A stretch of DNA of 64,000 nt from Bog-473 sp963711065 (lineage in GTDB: Bacteria > Actinomycetota > Acidimicrobiia > Acidimicrobiales > RAAP-2): assembly GCA_963711065.1 (NCBI GenBank), contig CAVQCO010000005.1, forward strand, positions 62,001 through 126,000, written 5' to 3'. This document shows, one piece after another, positions 1-10,384 of the stretch. The notes beneath the pieces are model-generated. The model was not told where the DNA came from and ran no database searches. It saw only the letters and a list, made by a program, of their open reading frames with translations. A program made the translations under genes and the position numbers. Numbering within the stretch: position 1 is the first letter of the stretch; the number at the start of each line of letters is the position of its first letter.

Positions 1-1633
1 CGACCAGAGGAACGGGATTGCTTCCGGTGCCGGCCAGCGGATTGGTCCCGGTGAGGGCGACCGAGGGGTCGACACCACCCGCGCCGCCCGCGGCCGATCC
101 ACCCGCGCCCGATCCACCGTGCCCCGTACTTGCACCGGCAACCGCCGCCTTGCCCGCGGCGCTGTTGCCGTTGACGGTAGCGATGGCGGTTGCCCCGGGC
201 GGGGGCGGAGGAGGAGACCCGTTGGTCACGCCACAGGTGGGCGTCGTCTGGCCGGCCTGGACCTCGGTGGGTGTCAGGTCGCCGCACGCGTAGGCCGCGC
301 TCTCCGCCGCGGTCGGGTCAACGGCGCCGGGAACGTTGGCGATGACCTGGTCGATGCCATAGCGCTCGAGCGAGAGGCCCAGGCTGGCGTACCCGAATTT
401 CGGGGCTGCCTCCTGGCCGAGGGTGAGCACGTAATTCACGAACTGGCTCATCGTGGCCCCCTTTTGGGTGGACCATCCCTTGGTCGGCGTCAGCAGGTAG
501 CTGTAGGTCGACGGGTTGTAGACGTTCGGACCCAACCCGTTGAAATCGAGCTTGTGCGTCCCGTCCGGCAGCTGGGTGGCATAGGCCAGAGCCGAGGCGA
601 CGTCCACGGGCGTCGGCAGAGTGAACTTGCCGCTGGCGTTCTGCATCGCGGCGACCGCCTTGGCCGGGTTCGAGCCCGTGAAGCCCGAGTCGGTCGCGTA
701 GTTCTCCTGCACGGCGCCGATGGAACCCGCGCTGTTGACGACGTTGGAGGCCACCGCCGGTGTCGACGACTCGTCGTATCCATTGCCCGGTGCCTCCCAG
801 TTCGACCCGGGAGTCGTCGCATTGATCGGCACGCCGCTGGGCGGAGGGGAGCCCGCCACGTTCTTGGCGTACTGGGCCCAGACGGCGGGCTGCTCGTCGA
901 TGCAGTACTCCTCGAGCACGAAGTTGGTACCGGCGGGATCGCTCTCCGTGACCGGCACCACGGCGAGGTTTGGCAGGGTCACACTTGCGTTGGCTCCGTT
1001 CTGCTTCAGCGCCGGGTCGTCCCAGTTCTTGATCTGCCCGGTCAGGAGCAGGCAGGCCGTGTAGCTGGTCAGCTGGAGCGTCTGGGTGAGACCGGGGATG
1101 TTGTACATGAAGGCCACCCCCGCCGCCGTGATCGGGATGAATTCGTAGGGAAAGGACGGCGGGGTCGTGCCGACGTTCGAGCTCACGTATCCGGTGTCGC
1201 TGACCGCGTAGTCGACCGTCCCGTTGGTGAACTCGTAACGCCCCTGGCCCGAGTTGCTCGGCGTGTAGTTCACGCTGATGCTGTAGGGCGCCTGCCCGAC
1301 CGTGCCCGCCCAGCTCGTCACCGCGGGGGACGCGAACGACGAGCCGGTCCCGGCGATGCCTGCTGCGGTGATGAACGGTCGTTGGGGGGCGGCCGGTGGA
1401 GTGGCCGATGTGGTCGGCGCCGTTGTGGAGGTAGTGGTCGGCGCGTTCGTGGTCGTCGTCGTCGTGGCCTCGATGCTCGTAGGGGACGCTGCCCCGGCCA
1501 CGACCACGGGGCTCGCGATCAGGACGAAAGCGAGCAGCGACGTCGCTCCGGCCAGCACGGCCGCCCTTCTCGGGCGTCGACGTGCCCCGTGCTCAAGGGA
1601 GCTCTGGATGGTGGGTGGCATCTGGGATTTCAC
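1..1633 (-). CDS. pstS: PstS-type phosphate ABC transporter substrate-binding protein, 3' end outside window
   Basis: This is the extracellular phosphate-binding component of the Pst importer. The frame is open from a GTG at 1633 to the window edge (544 codons visible). AAGGAG lies 8 nt before this GTG and decides the start over the in-frame ATG four codons later. A signal or anchor helix (about residues 24-45) is followed by a Thr-rich linker. Family motifs are visible: GTGSSFASP near the mature start, DYAVSDTGY, KNWDDPALKQ and ESDPAGTNFVLEEY, matching the PstS segments that contact phosphate. The visible end is a Gly/Ala-rich linker, perhaps leading to an anchor beyond the edge. It is the last visible gene of a pstC-pstA-pstS series; in most operons pstS comes first. 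It is missing from simple ORF lists because it is truncated. Confidence 0.85.
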   Translation of the reverse strand, partial: MKSQMPPTIQSSLEHGARRRPRRAAVLAGATSLLAFVLIASPVVVAGAASPTSIEATTTTTTNAPTTTSTTAPTTSATPPAAPQRPFITAAGIAGTGSSFASPAVTSWAGTVGQAPYSISVNYTPSNSGQGRYEFTNGTVDYAVSDTGYVSSNVGTTPPSFPYEFIPITAAGVAFMYNIPGLTQTLQLTSYTACLLLTGQIKNWDDPALKQNGANASVTLPNLAVVPVTESDPAGTNFVLEEYCIDEQPAVWAQYAKNVAGSPPPSGVPINATTPGSNWEAPGNGYDESSTPAVASNVVNSAGSIGAVQENYATDSGFTGSNPAKAVAAMQNASGKFTLPTPVDVASALAYATQLPDGTHKLDFNGLGPNVYNPSTYSYLLTPTKGWSTQKGATMSQFVNYVLTLGQEAAPKFGYASLGLSLERYGIDQVIANVPGAVDPTAAESAAYACGDLTPTEVQAGQTTPTCGVTNGSPPPPPPGATAIATVNGNSAAGKAAVAGASTGHGGSGAGGSAAGGAGGVDPSVALTGTNPLAGTGSNPVPLV

Positions 1634-1706
1634 GGGGTCGACTCCTTGGCAATTGGATCACACGAACGGAACGATCGAAAGGGCAGGTCGAGGAAAGGAC
1701 GCGACA

Positions 1707-2834
1707 TCACGGCTCGCTCGCAGACCGGCTCCGACGTCTCGATCCGAACAGTCGACCGCTGGAGCTTCGCGATCCGATCACCCGGGCGAGGGTGAACAGG
1801 ATCAGCACCAGGGTCATGAGCACGAACGCCGCACCCCAGCCGACGGAGATCGCCTTGGCGGACGGCTGGAACACCTGCTCATAGATCCGAAGGGGCAGGT
1901 CGTCTTGTTGTCCGTGGAACGGGTTCCAGTTGTAGTGGGCGTTTCCGCCGGCCGTCAACAGGACTTCGGCCGTCTCCCCGGCGGTCCGAGCGATGCCGAG
2001 AATCGCCGCGGTGATGAGACCGGCGCGCGCCGTGGGCAGCACGACACGGAGGGCGACCCGCCATTGCGGTGCTCCGAGCGCAGCAGCCGCTTCACGCAGG
2101 GAACCGGGCACGACCCTGATGACCTCGAGAGCCGCCCGGCAGGTAACCGGGATCATCATGATCGACAGGGCCATCGCAGCGGCAAACCCGGATTTTCCGT
2201 TCACGCCGCGGGGAACGACCCAGATGATGTAGATGAAGAGGCCGGCGATGATGGACGGGGTGCCGGTCATGGCATCTACGACGTTGCGGACGAGGCGGGA
2301 GAGTGCACTGTGCGACTCGACCATGTAGGTGGCAGTGAGGAAAGCGATGGGGACGGATATGACGGTGGCGATCGCGACCTGCTCTATGGTGCCGACGATG
2401 GCGGCTCCCACCCCGAAGGCCTGACCCGATTTTCCGCCCGTCATGTCGTTGACGAGGAAGTGGGGAAAGTCGGCGAACACCACCGGCGCTCCCTTCACCA
2501 CGACATAGAGCACGACCGCGAGCAACGCCACCAGGGCAATGACGGCGCCGGTCCAGATGGCGACGGTGGCAAGTCGGTCCTTCATGAGGAGGATTCCGTC
2601 GCGACGCCAGACGAGGAGGCCGTAGATCGCATAGCTGAGGACGGCCCAGCAGAAGATGAATCCGAAGCCGAGCGAGATGCCGGCCAAGCTGAAGCCGAGC
2701 CAGACCGCAGCCAACGACGCGACGACGCTGCCGATGAGGTCCACCACGCCGTCTCGGGACAGACGTCGCTTCGCATTGGGGCGATCGGCTTGGGCCGGCG
2801 GGGTCGGCATCCGGTCAGCGACAAGGTTGGTCAT
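1707..2834 (-). CDS. pstA: Phosphate ABC transporter permease PstA
   Basis: Inner-membrane permease subunit that, with PstC, forms the phosphate channel energised by PstB. The 375-residue protein has about six to seven hydrophobic segments and the permease EAA loop (REAAAALGAPQWRVALRVV, about residues 246-264) that docks on the ATPase. Other family signatures are GTPSIIAGLF before that loop and ARTAGETAEVLLTAGG after it. The N-terminal region (about 40 residues of polar sequence, then two extra hydrophobic stretches) is longer than in E. coli PstA. The ATG shares its first base with the pstC stop (TGATG), which suggests translational coupling. pstS follows after 73 bp. No frameshift is visible. 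Confidence 0.93.
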   Translation of the reverse strand: MTNLVADRMPTPPAQADRPNAKRRLSRDGVVDLIGSVVASLAAVWLGFSLAGISLGFGFIFCWAVLSYAIYGLLVWRRDGILLMKDRLATVAIWTGAVIALVALLAVVLYVVVKGAPVVFADFPHFLVNDMTGGKSGQAFGVGAAIVGTIEQVAIATVISVPIAFLTATYMVESHSALSRLVRNVVDAMTGTPSIIAGLFIYIIWVVPRGVNGKSGFAAAMALSIMMIPVTCRAALEVIRVVPGSLREAAAALGAPQWRVALRVVLPTARAGLITAAILGIARTAGETAEVLLTAGGNAHYNWNPFHGQQDDLPLRIYEQVFQPSAKAISVGWGAAFVLMTLVLILFTLARVIGSRSSSGRLFGSRRRSRSASEP

Positions 2835-3821
2835 CAGCCCTCACCTACCGACCGGCGGGCCACGAGCCTGCCACCCAGGCTGAAGACCAGAGTCGTGGCG
2901 AAGAGGGTGAGCGCGGCGAGAATCATCTCGCTCTGGCTGTGGACGTCGGACACCGGAAAGAAGAGGGCCACCTGTTTGGCGACGTCTCCGTTGCCTGGCC
3001 CGAGGATGGCCTTGGAGACCACATTGCTGCTGGACAGGACGAGCGCCACGGCGATGGTCTCGCCCAACGCCCGGCTCAGGCCCAGGAGCACGCCGCCGAC
3101 GACGCCGTTGCGGGAAAAGGGCATGATCACATCGGTGATGGTCCCCCACCGCGTCCCCACCCAAACCGAGGGCTGCCTCACAGGCGTCGCGAGGCGCCTG
3201 CGACATGACCTCCCGGCTGACCGACGACACGACGGGAATGATCATGATGGCGACGATGAGGCCACAGATGAAGACCGAGTCGCGGTAGTTCCCGGGTTCT
3301 GTCGTACGAAAGATGGGGATGAAGCCGAGATGCTCGGCCATCCACGAGACAGGGGCGTGCACGTAGTTGTTCAGCGCTTCGAGCCCCCAGAAGCCGAAGA
3401 CGATGCTGGGCACCACCGCCAGCAGGTCGACCAGCCCGGTCAGCGCTCCTCGGAGACCGGGCGGCGCGTACTCGTTGATCATCAGTGCGATCGCCAGGGC
3501 GATCGGAGTGCCCACGATGACGGCGATCAACGCGATGAGCACCGAGCCAACGAGGATCCCGAGCACCCCCGGGTGGATCGGGGTCGACCACACCGTTCCG
3601 GTGAAGAAGCGCCATTTGAACGTGACGAGCGCCCACCAGCCATGGACGATCAGAAAGACCAGGATGGAGACGAGTATCACCAGGACGATCGCCCCGCTCG
3701 CCGCCAGGAGGGCGCGGAAGGCGCGGTCGGCGCCGGTCAGGTTGTGCTCGAGCGTGATCGGGGTGTCGTCGATCGGCTGGGCGTCGGCCGGAGCGGCCGG
3801 TGGCGGAGCGAGCGTCACCAC
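2834..3821 (-). pseudogene. pstC: Phosphate ABC transporter permease PstC, frameshifted in this sequence
   Basis: Partner permease of PstA. It starts at GTG 3821 (GGGGAG 9 nt upstream) and reads as PstC through REVMSQAPRDACEAALGLG, the first half of the EAA loop. It then loses homology; the reading continues in the next frame as GTRWGTITDVIMPFSRNG and LSRALGETIAVALVLSSS down to the stop at 2834. Removing one base from the CCCC run at 3154-3157 joins both halves into a normal-looking 328-residue PstC with six membrane segments. So the reading frame carries one extra base there: a sequencing error, a real mutation or slippage cannot be told apart from sequence. The gene starts 91 nt after the stop of the large repeat protein and overlaps pstA, so a shared transcript is plausible. 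Confidence 0.88.
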
Positions 3822-3911
3822 GGCGCTCGGCTCCCCCGCGACCCGGCGCAGGGCCTGCGTTGCACGATGCCGACGGAGGCAACGGCGCCAATCGGTAAGA
3901 GGGGCATCGCG

Positions 3912-6900
3912 TCAGCCCGCCATCGAGCCGTGGAAGACGGCGTCGCCCTCGGTGAACACGCCCCCGTCGGAAGCCCCGAACCAGTAGCCCTTGCCGTCGG
4001 GTGTGGCCGCCATGCCCACGATGGGCCGGTTCAGCTGGATGCCTCCGGTCGAGCCGTAGAAGCCGGCGTCGCCGTAGTTGAAGACGCCCCCGTCGGAGGC
4101 CACCAGCCAGTAGCCCCTGCCGTCGGCGGTGGCCGCCATGCCCACGATGGGCCGGTTCAGCTGGAGGGACCCAGCCGAGCCGGAGAACCCGGCGTCGCCG
4201 TAGTTGAAGATGCCCCCGTCGGAGGCCACCAGCCAGTAGCCCCTGCCGTCGGCTGTGGCCGCCATGCCCACGATGGGCCGGTTCAGCTGGAGGGACCCCG
4301 CCGAGCCGGAGAACCCGGCGTCGCCGTAGTTGAAGATGCCCCCGTCGGAGGCCACCAGCCAGTAGCCCCTGCCGTCGGCGGTGGCCGCCATGCCCACGAT
4401 GGGCCGGTTCAGCTGGAGGGAACCCGCCGAGCCGTAGAACCCGGCGTCGCCGTAGTTGAAGACGCCCCCGTCGGACGCCACCAGCCAGTAACCCTTGCCG
4501 TCGGGGGTGGCCGCCATGCCCACGATGGGCCGGTTCAGCTGTACGCCCCCGGTCGAACCGTGAAAGGCGGCATCGCCCTCGGAGAACACCCCCCCGTCGG
4601 AGGCCACCAGCCAGTAGCCCCCGCCGTCGGGAGTCGCAGCCATGCCCACGATGGGCCGGTTCAGCTGAGCGGCGCTCGACGTTGCGACGGAAGCCGGCGT
4701 GAAGGAGATCGTGACACCCAAGCCCGTCAGCGGCAGGTTGTCCGTGACGTCGGTCGCGGTGAAGGTCACGCTCTCGGTGCGCTTGTCCGTCACGCTGAAC
4801 GTCGCCACACCGTTCGAATCGGTGGTGGCGGTCGCCGGCGACACGACCGCGTTGACCGACATGGGGACAAGGGACACTGCTTTGCCGCTCAGGGGCAGCC
4901 CGTTCCCGTCGTTGAGGATCACCTCGACCGTGGCACTCGTGTGGCCGTCGGCCGGCACCATCGTGCGGCTGGCGACGATGTCCGAATCGGCGACAACCGG
5001 CACCGTCGGCGGGGGTGTGCCGAACGTGACCTGGACCTCCTCGCCCACCAGCGGCAGGTTGTCGCTCGTGTCCGTGGCCCGGAACCGAACGGTCTCAGCT
5101 GTGCCGTCGGTGACCTTGAATGCCGCCTGTCCAGACGTGTTGGTCGTCACTCCCGAGGTTGGCGCGATCACCGATGACCCGTTCAGCGCGGTCAGGGCGA
5201 TCGTGACCCCGTGGACCGGGTTGGCGTTGTGGTCCTCCACCGTCACCGTGATCGTCGACGCCGTCGTGCCGTCGGCGGGCACGGCGGAGGGGCTCGCCTG
5301 CACCGTCGACTGACTGACCTGGGGGACCCCCGCGGTGAACGTGACCGCGACGGTCTGGGCCACGGTGAGGCTGTCCGTGGTGTCGGACGCGACATACGTG
5401 ATCGACTCCGCCGTGGTGTCATAGCCATTGAACGTGATCTGCCCGCTTCCATTCGTGGTCGTGATCAAGACGCCACCCGAGAACCCCGACGGAACGACAC
5501 GGCTCGTGACCGAAGCGTTGGACGTGCCGGTGACGTTCCCGACCACGGTGACCGTCTTGTTCGCCAAAGGGTTACCGAACTGATCGTCGATCGTCACCGT
5601 GAGAGACGCCGCCGTGACCCCGTCGGCCGTGACCGTCGTCGGGGAGACGTTCATCGAGGACTTGGTCGGAGAGGCTGCGGGGGCCTCGAAGGTCACCTGA
5701 GTGGTCGCGGTGATGGCGAGATTGCTGTCGGTGGTGTCGACCGCGTTGAAGGTGACTCCTTCGGCGGCGGTGTCGCTCACCGAGAAAGTAGCCTGGCCGT
5801 TGCCTCCGGTCGTCACCGAAACGGGTGTGATGACCGCGGTCGTGGACGGCGAGGCACTCAGCATGACCGCCTTACCGGCGACGGGACTGGTGCCGTCGAG
5901 GAGGGTGACGGTGACGGTCCCCGTGGGTTGCGGACTGCCCACCGTCGAGACGATCGGGGTCGTCGTGGTCACCTTCGAGTCGGTCGCCGAGACCGTGAGT
6001 GTCCCGAAAGTGACCATGACGCTCTGGCCGGTCAGGGGTACGCCGTCGGATGTATCCGTCGCCGTGTAGGTCACGGTCTCCACCGTCGTGTCGGACACGG
6101 TGAAGGTGGCCTTGCCTTGGGCATTGGTCGTGTCAGACCCGGCGGACGCCGGCGTGATCACCGAGCTGCCGCTCCCCTGGCCCAGCGTGATCGTCTTCCC
6201 CTCGATCGGTTGGGGAGCCTCCCCCTGGTCCTTGAGCGTGACGGTGACGGTGGTGCTGCCGCTCGGGGGCACCAATGTGCTGAGCGCCGAGATGGAGGAG
6301 TTGGCCGGGGTGGCCACCCGTGCGGCAAAGGTGACCGTCGCGGTCTGGGTCACCGTCACCTGGGGCGAGTCCGTCGTGTCGGTCGCCGTATAGGTCACCG
6401 GCTCCGCGGTGCTGTCGCTGACGGTGAAGACCGCCTGTCCGCTGCCATTGGTCGTCGCCGTCGACCCCGCGGTGCCGTTGACCTCGATGGTGGAGTGGCC
6501 GGAGCCCTGGGCCAGCGTGACCGATTTGGGGGTGGTCACCAGGTTGCCGTTGGTGTCCTTCAGCGTGACGGTGATGCTCGACGAGTTGGCCCCGTCGGCC
6601 GCCACCGTGGTGGGGCTCGCCATCACTGTCGAGTTCGTGGCCGAGGTCATCGTCTGCGTGGGTGCCGACCCGTCGCCCGGATTGTCTCCCGTGTCGTTCC
6701 CGTCGCCGACGACGACGTTGAACGGCGCCGAGAAGAGGTGGGGGAAGGCGAACCCGTTGCCGGCCAGGTGTGAGGGGTTGGCGGCGAAGATGCCGAGCAC
6801 GCACGTATTCGGAGTGACGTCGCAGGTGCCGGTCATGGTGGGCGAGCCCAGGTTGCCGTCGGGTAGATCGAAGACGGTGGGTCCACTTACCCCCACAAGG

Positions 6901-7281
6901 TTGAGGCTGCCATCGCCGCTCACAGGTTTCGGGCCAGTCACGAGCGTCGCTGCCTCGCACCCGGTGTCCGCGGTGGGCAGGTTGGCGGTGAGGCCACCGG
7001 GGTCGGTGCACTCCTCGACGTAGAAGAGGCCCGTCGTCGGGGCTCCGGCGGAGCGTGAGATTGGTCGTGTCGATGACGGGGTTGGCGGCGACGTTCAGGC
7101 TGATCTGCTGACCACTCGTGTACGGAGTCCCAGCGGTCACCGTGCCAATCGTGCTTAAGGTCGTGTGGCCGTCGCCGCTGGTGAGCACGGCGCCCGACGG
7201 GTTCCCCAGGGCGTCGACGAGCGCCACCGCCGCGACCAGCAACGTCGCTGCCAGGAAGGCGGCGGGTGCCAGTCGCCGCAC
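3912..7281 (-). pseudogene. Large secreted protein: six Big_1-like Ig domains plus six 42-residue repeats (one frameshift near the N terminus)
   Basis: Predicted extracellular protein of about 1,120 residues. The N terminus has a signal peptide (RRLAPAAFLAATLLVAAVA), then a domain shared with the protein at 10447-11175 (LTSGDG, SGQQISLNVAAN, GPKPVSGDGSLNLVG, CVLGIFAANPSHLAGNGF). Six Ig-like repeats of about 100 residues follow, each with a TVTL-x-D strand and ending TYTATDTTDS or similar, as in invasin/intimin-type Big_1 domains. The C terminus is six 42-residue repeats. The frame breaks near 7049-7058: one extra base in acgctcc separates the signal peptide from the rest (3912-6941 is open on its own). 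The start is uncertain: GTG 7281, or TTG 7323 just after the upstream stop; neither has a good ribosome site. No LAXTG or C-terminal anchor is seen, so it is probably released or bound by other means. Confidence 0.75.
3915..4667 (-). repeat. Six tandem 126-bp repeats coding 42-residue units
   Basis: The shared block atgggccggttcag recurs at exactly 126-bp spacing (for example 4021, 4147, 4273). Each unit encodes QLNRPIVGMAAT, then GYWLVASDGG, then a GDA motif. Two central units are identical in protein. The end units differ more (TEGDA or SEGDA instead of NYGDA; the last has GYWFGASDGG). Near identity of the DNA makes unequal recombination, and assembly collapse, likely here. Confidence 0.95.
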
Positions 7282-7325
7282 GGTCGATCTGTGTGCGTGC
7301 GGGCCATGTCGTGTCCCGATCAAGG

Positions 7326-8123
7326 TCAGTCTTCGTAGGTCGGTCGGCGGATGTAGCGGAGGACGGATCCGACCAGGAGCAGGACAAAGCCCGCGCCGAG
7401 CAGCCACGGCCACAGGGTGGGTCCTCCGGTGTCCGCCAGCGTCGCCGGGGGCACCGAGACCTCCGCCGACGCCCCGCTGGCGGAGCTCGACGCACCTGAC
7501 GCACTGGTGGATGGAGCGGTAGTGCTTGCGCTCGTCGACGTGACCTGGAACGGCGCAGAGAACAGATGGGGCTTGGAGAAATCGTTCTGGTTCGAGAAGA
7601 AGCCGAGCACGCACTGGTGCTCAGCGTCGTCACACACCGTTCCGTTCGACACCCCGAGGTCGGTCGGGTCGGGCAGGGCATAAATCGTGAATCCCTTGAG
7701 GTAGAGACTCCCGTTCTCCTGCGCTCCGGGGACGGAGTCGATCGTCTCCGGCTCGCAGTCGGTCGGCTTCTTGGGAAGATTCGCTTCCATCCCGCCGATG
7801 TCCGAGCACTCGAGGACCTTGATGACCACGGCGCCGCTCGGGAATCCGGCGGCCTCGAGCGAACTCCGACCGAGCGTCGAGTTGGCGCCAACCGCGAGGT
7901 TGACGACCTGGTGGTTGTTCAGAGGATTCGTGGCGACAGCACCACTGGAACCGTCCTCAATCGCCACGGTCCCGTTCGAAAGGGTGGATGCGCCAGCGTG
8001 CGATGCGAACACCGCGACGAAGATGGACGAGACCACCAGCACCGCGCCCAGGAGTTGCAACGCCAGAGTCACCCGCCGCGTCGATTCCGAGCTGCCTCGC
8101 CCCTTACCCGCGTGCCCGTTCAT
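7326..8123 (-). CDS. LAXTG-anchored cell-surface protein (class E sortase substrate)
   Basis: Predicted exported and covalently wall-anchored protein of 265 residues. The start at ATG 8123 is chosen over longer in-frame starts (8165, 8297) because GGAGAGG lies 6 nt upstream and a signal peptide follows at once (LGAVLVVSSIFVAVFASHAGA). The middle has weak similarity to the N-terminal domain of its two neighbours (NGSLYLKGFTIYALPDPTDL, CVLGFFSNQN, KPHLFSAPF). A Ser/Thr/Ala-rich stalk precedes the sorting signal LADTGG, a hydrophobic helix and a basic tail (RYIRRP). LAXTG is the known motif of actinobacterial class E sortases, and such a sortase lies at 15111-16803. The next gene downstream may start 2 nt after this stop, so they are probably cotranscribed. 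Confidence 0.8.
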   Translation of the reverse strand: MNGHAGKGRGSSESTRRVTLALQLLGAVLVVSSIFVAVFASHAGASTLSNGTVAIEDGSSGAVATNPLNNHQVVNLAVGANSTLGRSSLEAAGFPSGAVVIKVLECSDIGGMEANLPKKPTDCEPETIDSVPGAQENGSLYLKGFTIYALPDPTDLGVSNGTVCDDAEHQCVLGFFSNQNDFSKPHLFSAPFQVTSTSASTTAPSTSASGASSSASGASAEVSVPPATLADTGGPTLWPWLLGAGFVLLLVGSVLRYIRRPTYED

Positions 8124-8240
8124 CGCCCGCCTCTCCGGTGGAGCGGTTTCTTGCGCCACACTCATCGGGCGCCAAGACCCTCTGTCGTCGTCGATTCCTG
8201 CATGGAACTCAATCTCTCCCGATCTTTCCTCTTGACCACA

Positions 8241-8280
8241 CCGAGGGGTGTCCGGCGATCGCTCGCAGGACACCCCTCGG
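8241..8280 (-). terminator. Perfect 13-bp stem-loop, probable terminator
   Basis: CCGAGGGGTGTCC (8241-8253) pairs perfectly with GGACACCCCTCGG (8268-8280) around a 14-nt loop. It lies 62 bp after the stop of the minus-strand gene at 8343 and before the next gene starts at 8123. There is no T-run, as is common in high-GC bacteria. Confidence 0.75.
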
Positions 8281-8342
8281 ATCGAGGTACTACTCACATG
8301 TTTGCCCAGTGGGCACGAAATGGTCCAGCTGGGCCTTTCCTC

Positions 8343-10298
8343 CTAGCTGTTCGGGTCGGTGACAGCCAGTACCGGCGGGTGACCGGGGAAGTAGAGGGTG
8401 GTTGGGGCGTTGCTCCCGGTTCCGGCAACCGGTGCGTTGTTCAGCGTGATGGTGCTACCGCTGACCGAAGCGACCGTGGTGTTGGCCGGGAGGACGGACG
8501 AGTAGCCCGCCGGGATGGTGACGGTCCAACCGACCTGGATCGTGCTCGGCACCGCCGCCGTCAAGGTGATGGTGGTGGTGCCGTTCGTGATGCCGCCCGA
8601 GGCGATGGTCTGCGTGGCAGCGCACGTCCCGTTGGGGTTGGTGACCCCGTTGGCCGTGAGCTGTGCCGAGGCCGAGAGCTCCGGAGTGGTGTCGGTGTTT
8701 CGGGAGAACCCGTACTGACCGTTGATGATGTTGGTGAGGTCACCGTCGAAGTTTCCTCCGTCCACGTGGTTCGTTCCCTTTGCGATCGAGCCACCGGTGT
8801 TGGTGTCGCACGCCCAGTTCAAGAACCCTGCTGTCGACGCCCGCACCTTGTCCGTCCGGAAGATGTTGAACAGGGTCCTCGAAGTCGGGTAGGCGTTGGT
8901 GCGCTCGTGGGCGATGGTGGGCTGCACACCGTTGCCGAACAGCAACCCCTCCGTGAAGGAGGTCGGGTCACCGGCCGGCACCCCGCTGGTCGCCTCGAGG
9001 TTCGTGACCCCGGCGTTGGGGTTGGTGTCGTAGGGCCCAAGTCCCATGAAGTACAGCGAGGTGGCGATGTCCACCATCTGGTCGGCCGGGTCCGAGGCGG
9101 GCCAGTCAGCCTGGGCGAAGTCGCCGATCTGGTTGGCGTCGTTCTCGAGCGCGATCTCCAGGTTGCCCGGGCCGGGGCCCTGGCCGACCTCGGGGTTGGC
9201 TCCGGAGGCGGCGTTCTCGTTGTAGTTGGACGTGGCCGTGCAGTTGCCCGAGCCGACGCCCGACTTGGCGAAGTTGAAGAACGTCGCCGCAGTACCCGAG
9301 CCGGCGTTCACGCCGATGACGCGGATCGGTACTCCGATGGGCGCACCCTGACCAGGAACCTCGGATCCGGAGAGGTTCGTCAGCTGGCCCCAGTCGGTGA
9401 TCTGGCTCTCACCGGCCGTGGCGCTCGAGCCGTGCTGGCACCAGAGTCGGTAGGCGAGGCTGCTGGCCCCACCCAGGCCGGAGCCGGCGGTGGGGGTGTT
9501 GGACACGTTCGAGAACGGGTCGCCCGAGCAGGTTCCGGCGGTGGGGGTCGGATAGTTGGGGTTCGCGGCGCAGGTGAAAGAGTCACCAGGCTCCCAGCCG
9601 GCGGCCACCGGGCCGATCCCACCACTGGGGAACGCGGTCATGACCGTCGCGCCCGTGGTGTAGTCGTAGCTCGGGAACGACGTGCCGATGTAGCCCGACG
9701 CGCTGCCGTACTCCTGCGGGTCGATCGTCTGGAAGTCGACCGCCGGGACGCTGTCCTTGGCGTAGCCGAGCCCTTGGCCCGCGCAGCCGGCGACGCCAAA
9801 GGGCTTCGACGAACGGGAATAGTCGACCGTCGTGTTCACCGGCGTGCCGAGAGTCCCGCACAGCTCACCCTGACCGTTGCCCGAGCCGACGTCGTTGATG
9901 CCCTGCAGCTCCTCGGTGGCAGCGAAGTTGTCGGTGACGTCGCTCTGGGTGTTGTTGGGGTTGTTCCCGCTGTTGCCGGCAGGCGTCAGGCAGTCCTGGT
10001 TGTTGGTCGTCGGCTGGCACGAGAACGGGAAGAGACCCGCCGCCGCGTAGAGGTCGCTGATGGACTGCATCATGAACAGCGTGGTGTCCGAGCCTTCAGC
10101 GTGGTCCACGTTGCTGATCTGGTCGTTGGCCGGCAACCAGTTCGGATAGGTGCCGAAGGTGGGGAAGGCCGGGACGGTGGGGCCAGCGGCCGAAGCCGTG
10201 CCCGCCATTCCCACGCCCAGCAACAGTACGGCAGACATGGCTGCCGCACCGAGCGAGGTTGCGACCGCAAAGCGGTTTCGCAGCTTACGGGGTCTCAT
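8343..10298 (-). CDS. Secreted PstS-like substrate-binding protein, divergent and enlarged
   Basis: Exported 651-residue protein, probably of the periplasmic-binding-protein superfamily related to PstS. The signal peptide is clear (FAVATSLGAAAMSAVLLLGVG ending TASA). PstS-like traits are QITDWGQLTNLSG, comparable to the PstS ITNW motif, followed by PIRVIGVNAGSGTAATFFNF, which resembles the PstS ligand loop (R-x-x-GSGT-x-x-F). Usual PstS proteins have 320-380 residues. The extra length is Asn/Gly/Thr-rich, including a C-terminal beta-rich tail of about 100 residues with no membrane helix. AAAAAGGAG sits 12 nt before ATG 10298, and a strong hairpin follows the stop, so it may be monocistronic. 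Ligand unknown; phosphate is inferred from family and neighbourhood. Confidence 0.7.
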   Translation of the reverse strand: MRPRKLRNRFAVATSLGAAAMSAVLLLGVGMAGTASAAGPTVPAFPTFGTYPNWLPANDQISNVDHAEGSDTTLFMMQSISDLYAAAGLFPFSCQPTTNNQDCLTPAGNSGNNPNNTQSDVTDNFAATEELQGINDVGSGNGQGELCGTLGTPVNTTVDYSRSSKPFGVAGCAGQGLGYAKDSVPAVDFQTIDPQEYGSASGYIGTSFPSYDYTTGATVMTAFPSGGIGPVAAGWEPGDSFTCAANPNYPTPTAGTCSGDPFSNVSNTPTAGSGLGGASSLAYRLWCQHGSSATAGESQITDWGQLTNLSGSEVPGQGAPIGVPIRVIGVNAGSGTAATFFNFAKSGVGSGNCTATSNYNENAASGANPEVGQGPGPGNLEIALENDANQIGDFAQADWPASDPADQMVDIATSLYFMGLGPYDTNPNAGVTNLEATSGVPAGDPTSFTEGLLFGNGVQPTIAHERTNAYPTSRTLFNIFRTDKVRASTAGFLNWACDTNTGGSIAKGTNHVDGGNFDGDLTNIINGQYGFSRNTDTTPELSASAQLTANGVTNPNGTCAATQTIASGGITNGTTTITLTAAVPSTIQVGWTVTIPAGYSSVLPANTTVASVSGSTITLNNAPVAGTGSNAPTTLYFPGHPPVLAVTDPNS

Positions 10299-10384
10299 AG
10301 TGACTGGTTTCTCCTTTTTGATGTTCTCGGTGACTCATTTGGGGTGCTGATGATGCTGATTGATTCGATCTGCTCGCCTCGCCG

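Noticed and set aside
3154..3157. Programmed frameshifting in pstC
   Set aside because: There is no slippery heptamer with a downstream structure, and pstC is not known for recoding; one surplus base in a C run explains it more simply.
3915..4667. Regular repeats as a possible CRISPR array
   Set aside because: The units are 126 bp, contiguous, and encode protein repeats; there are no unique spacers.
1302..5177. Long plus-strand frame opposite pstA, pstC and the repeat protein
   Set aside because: Antisense shadow; the minus strand holds the recognisable proteins.
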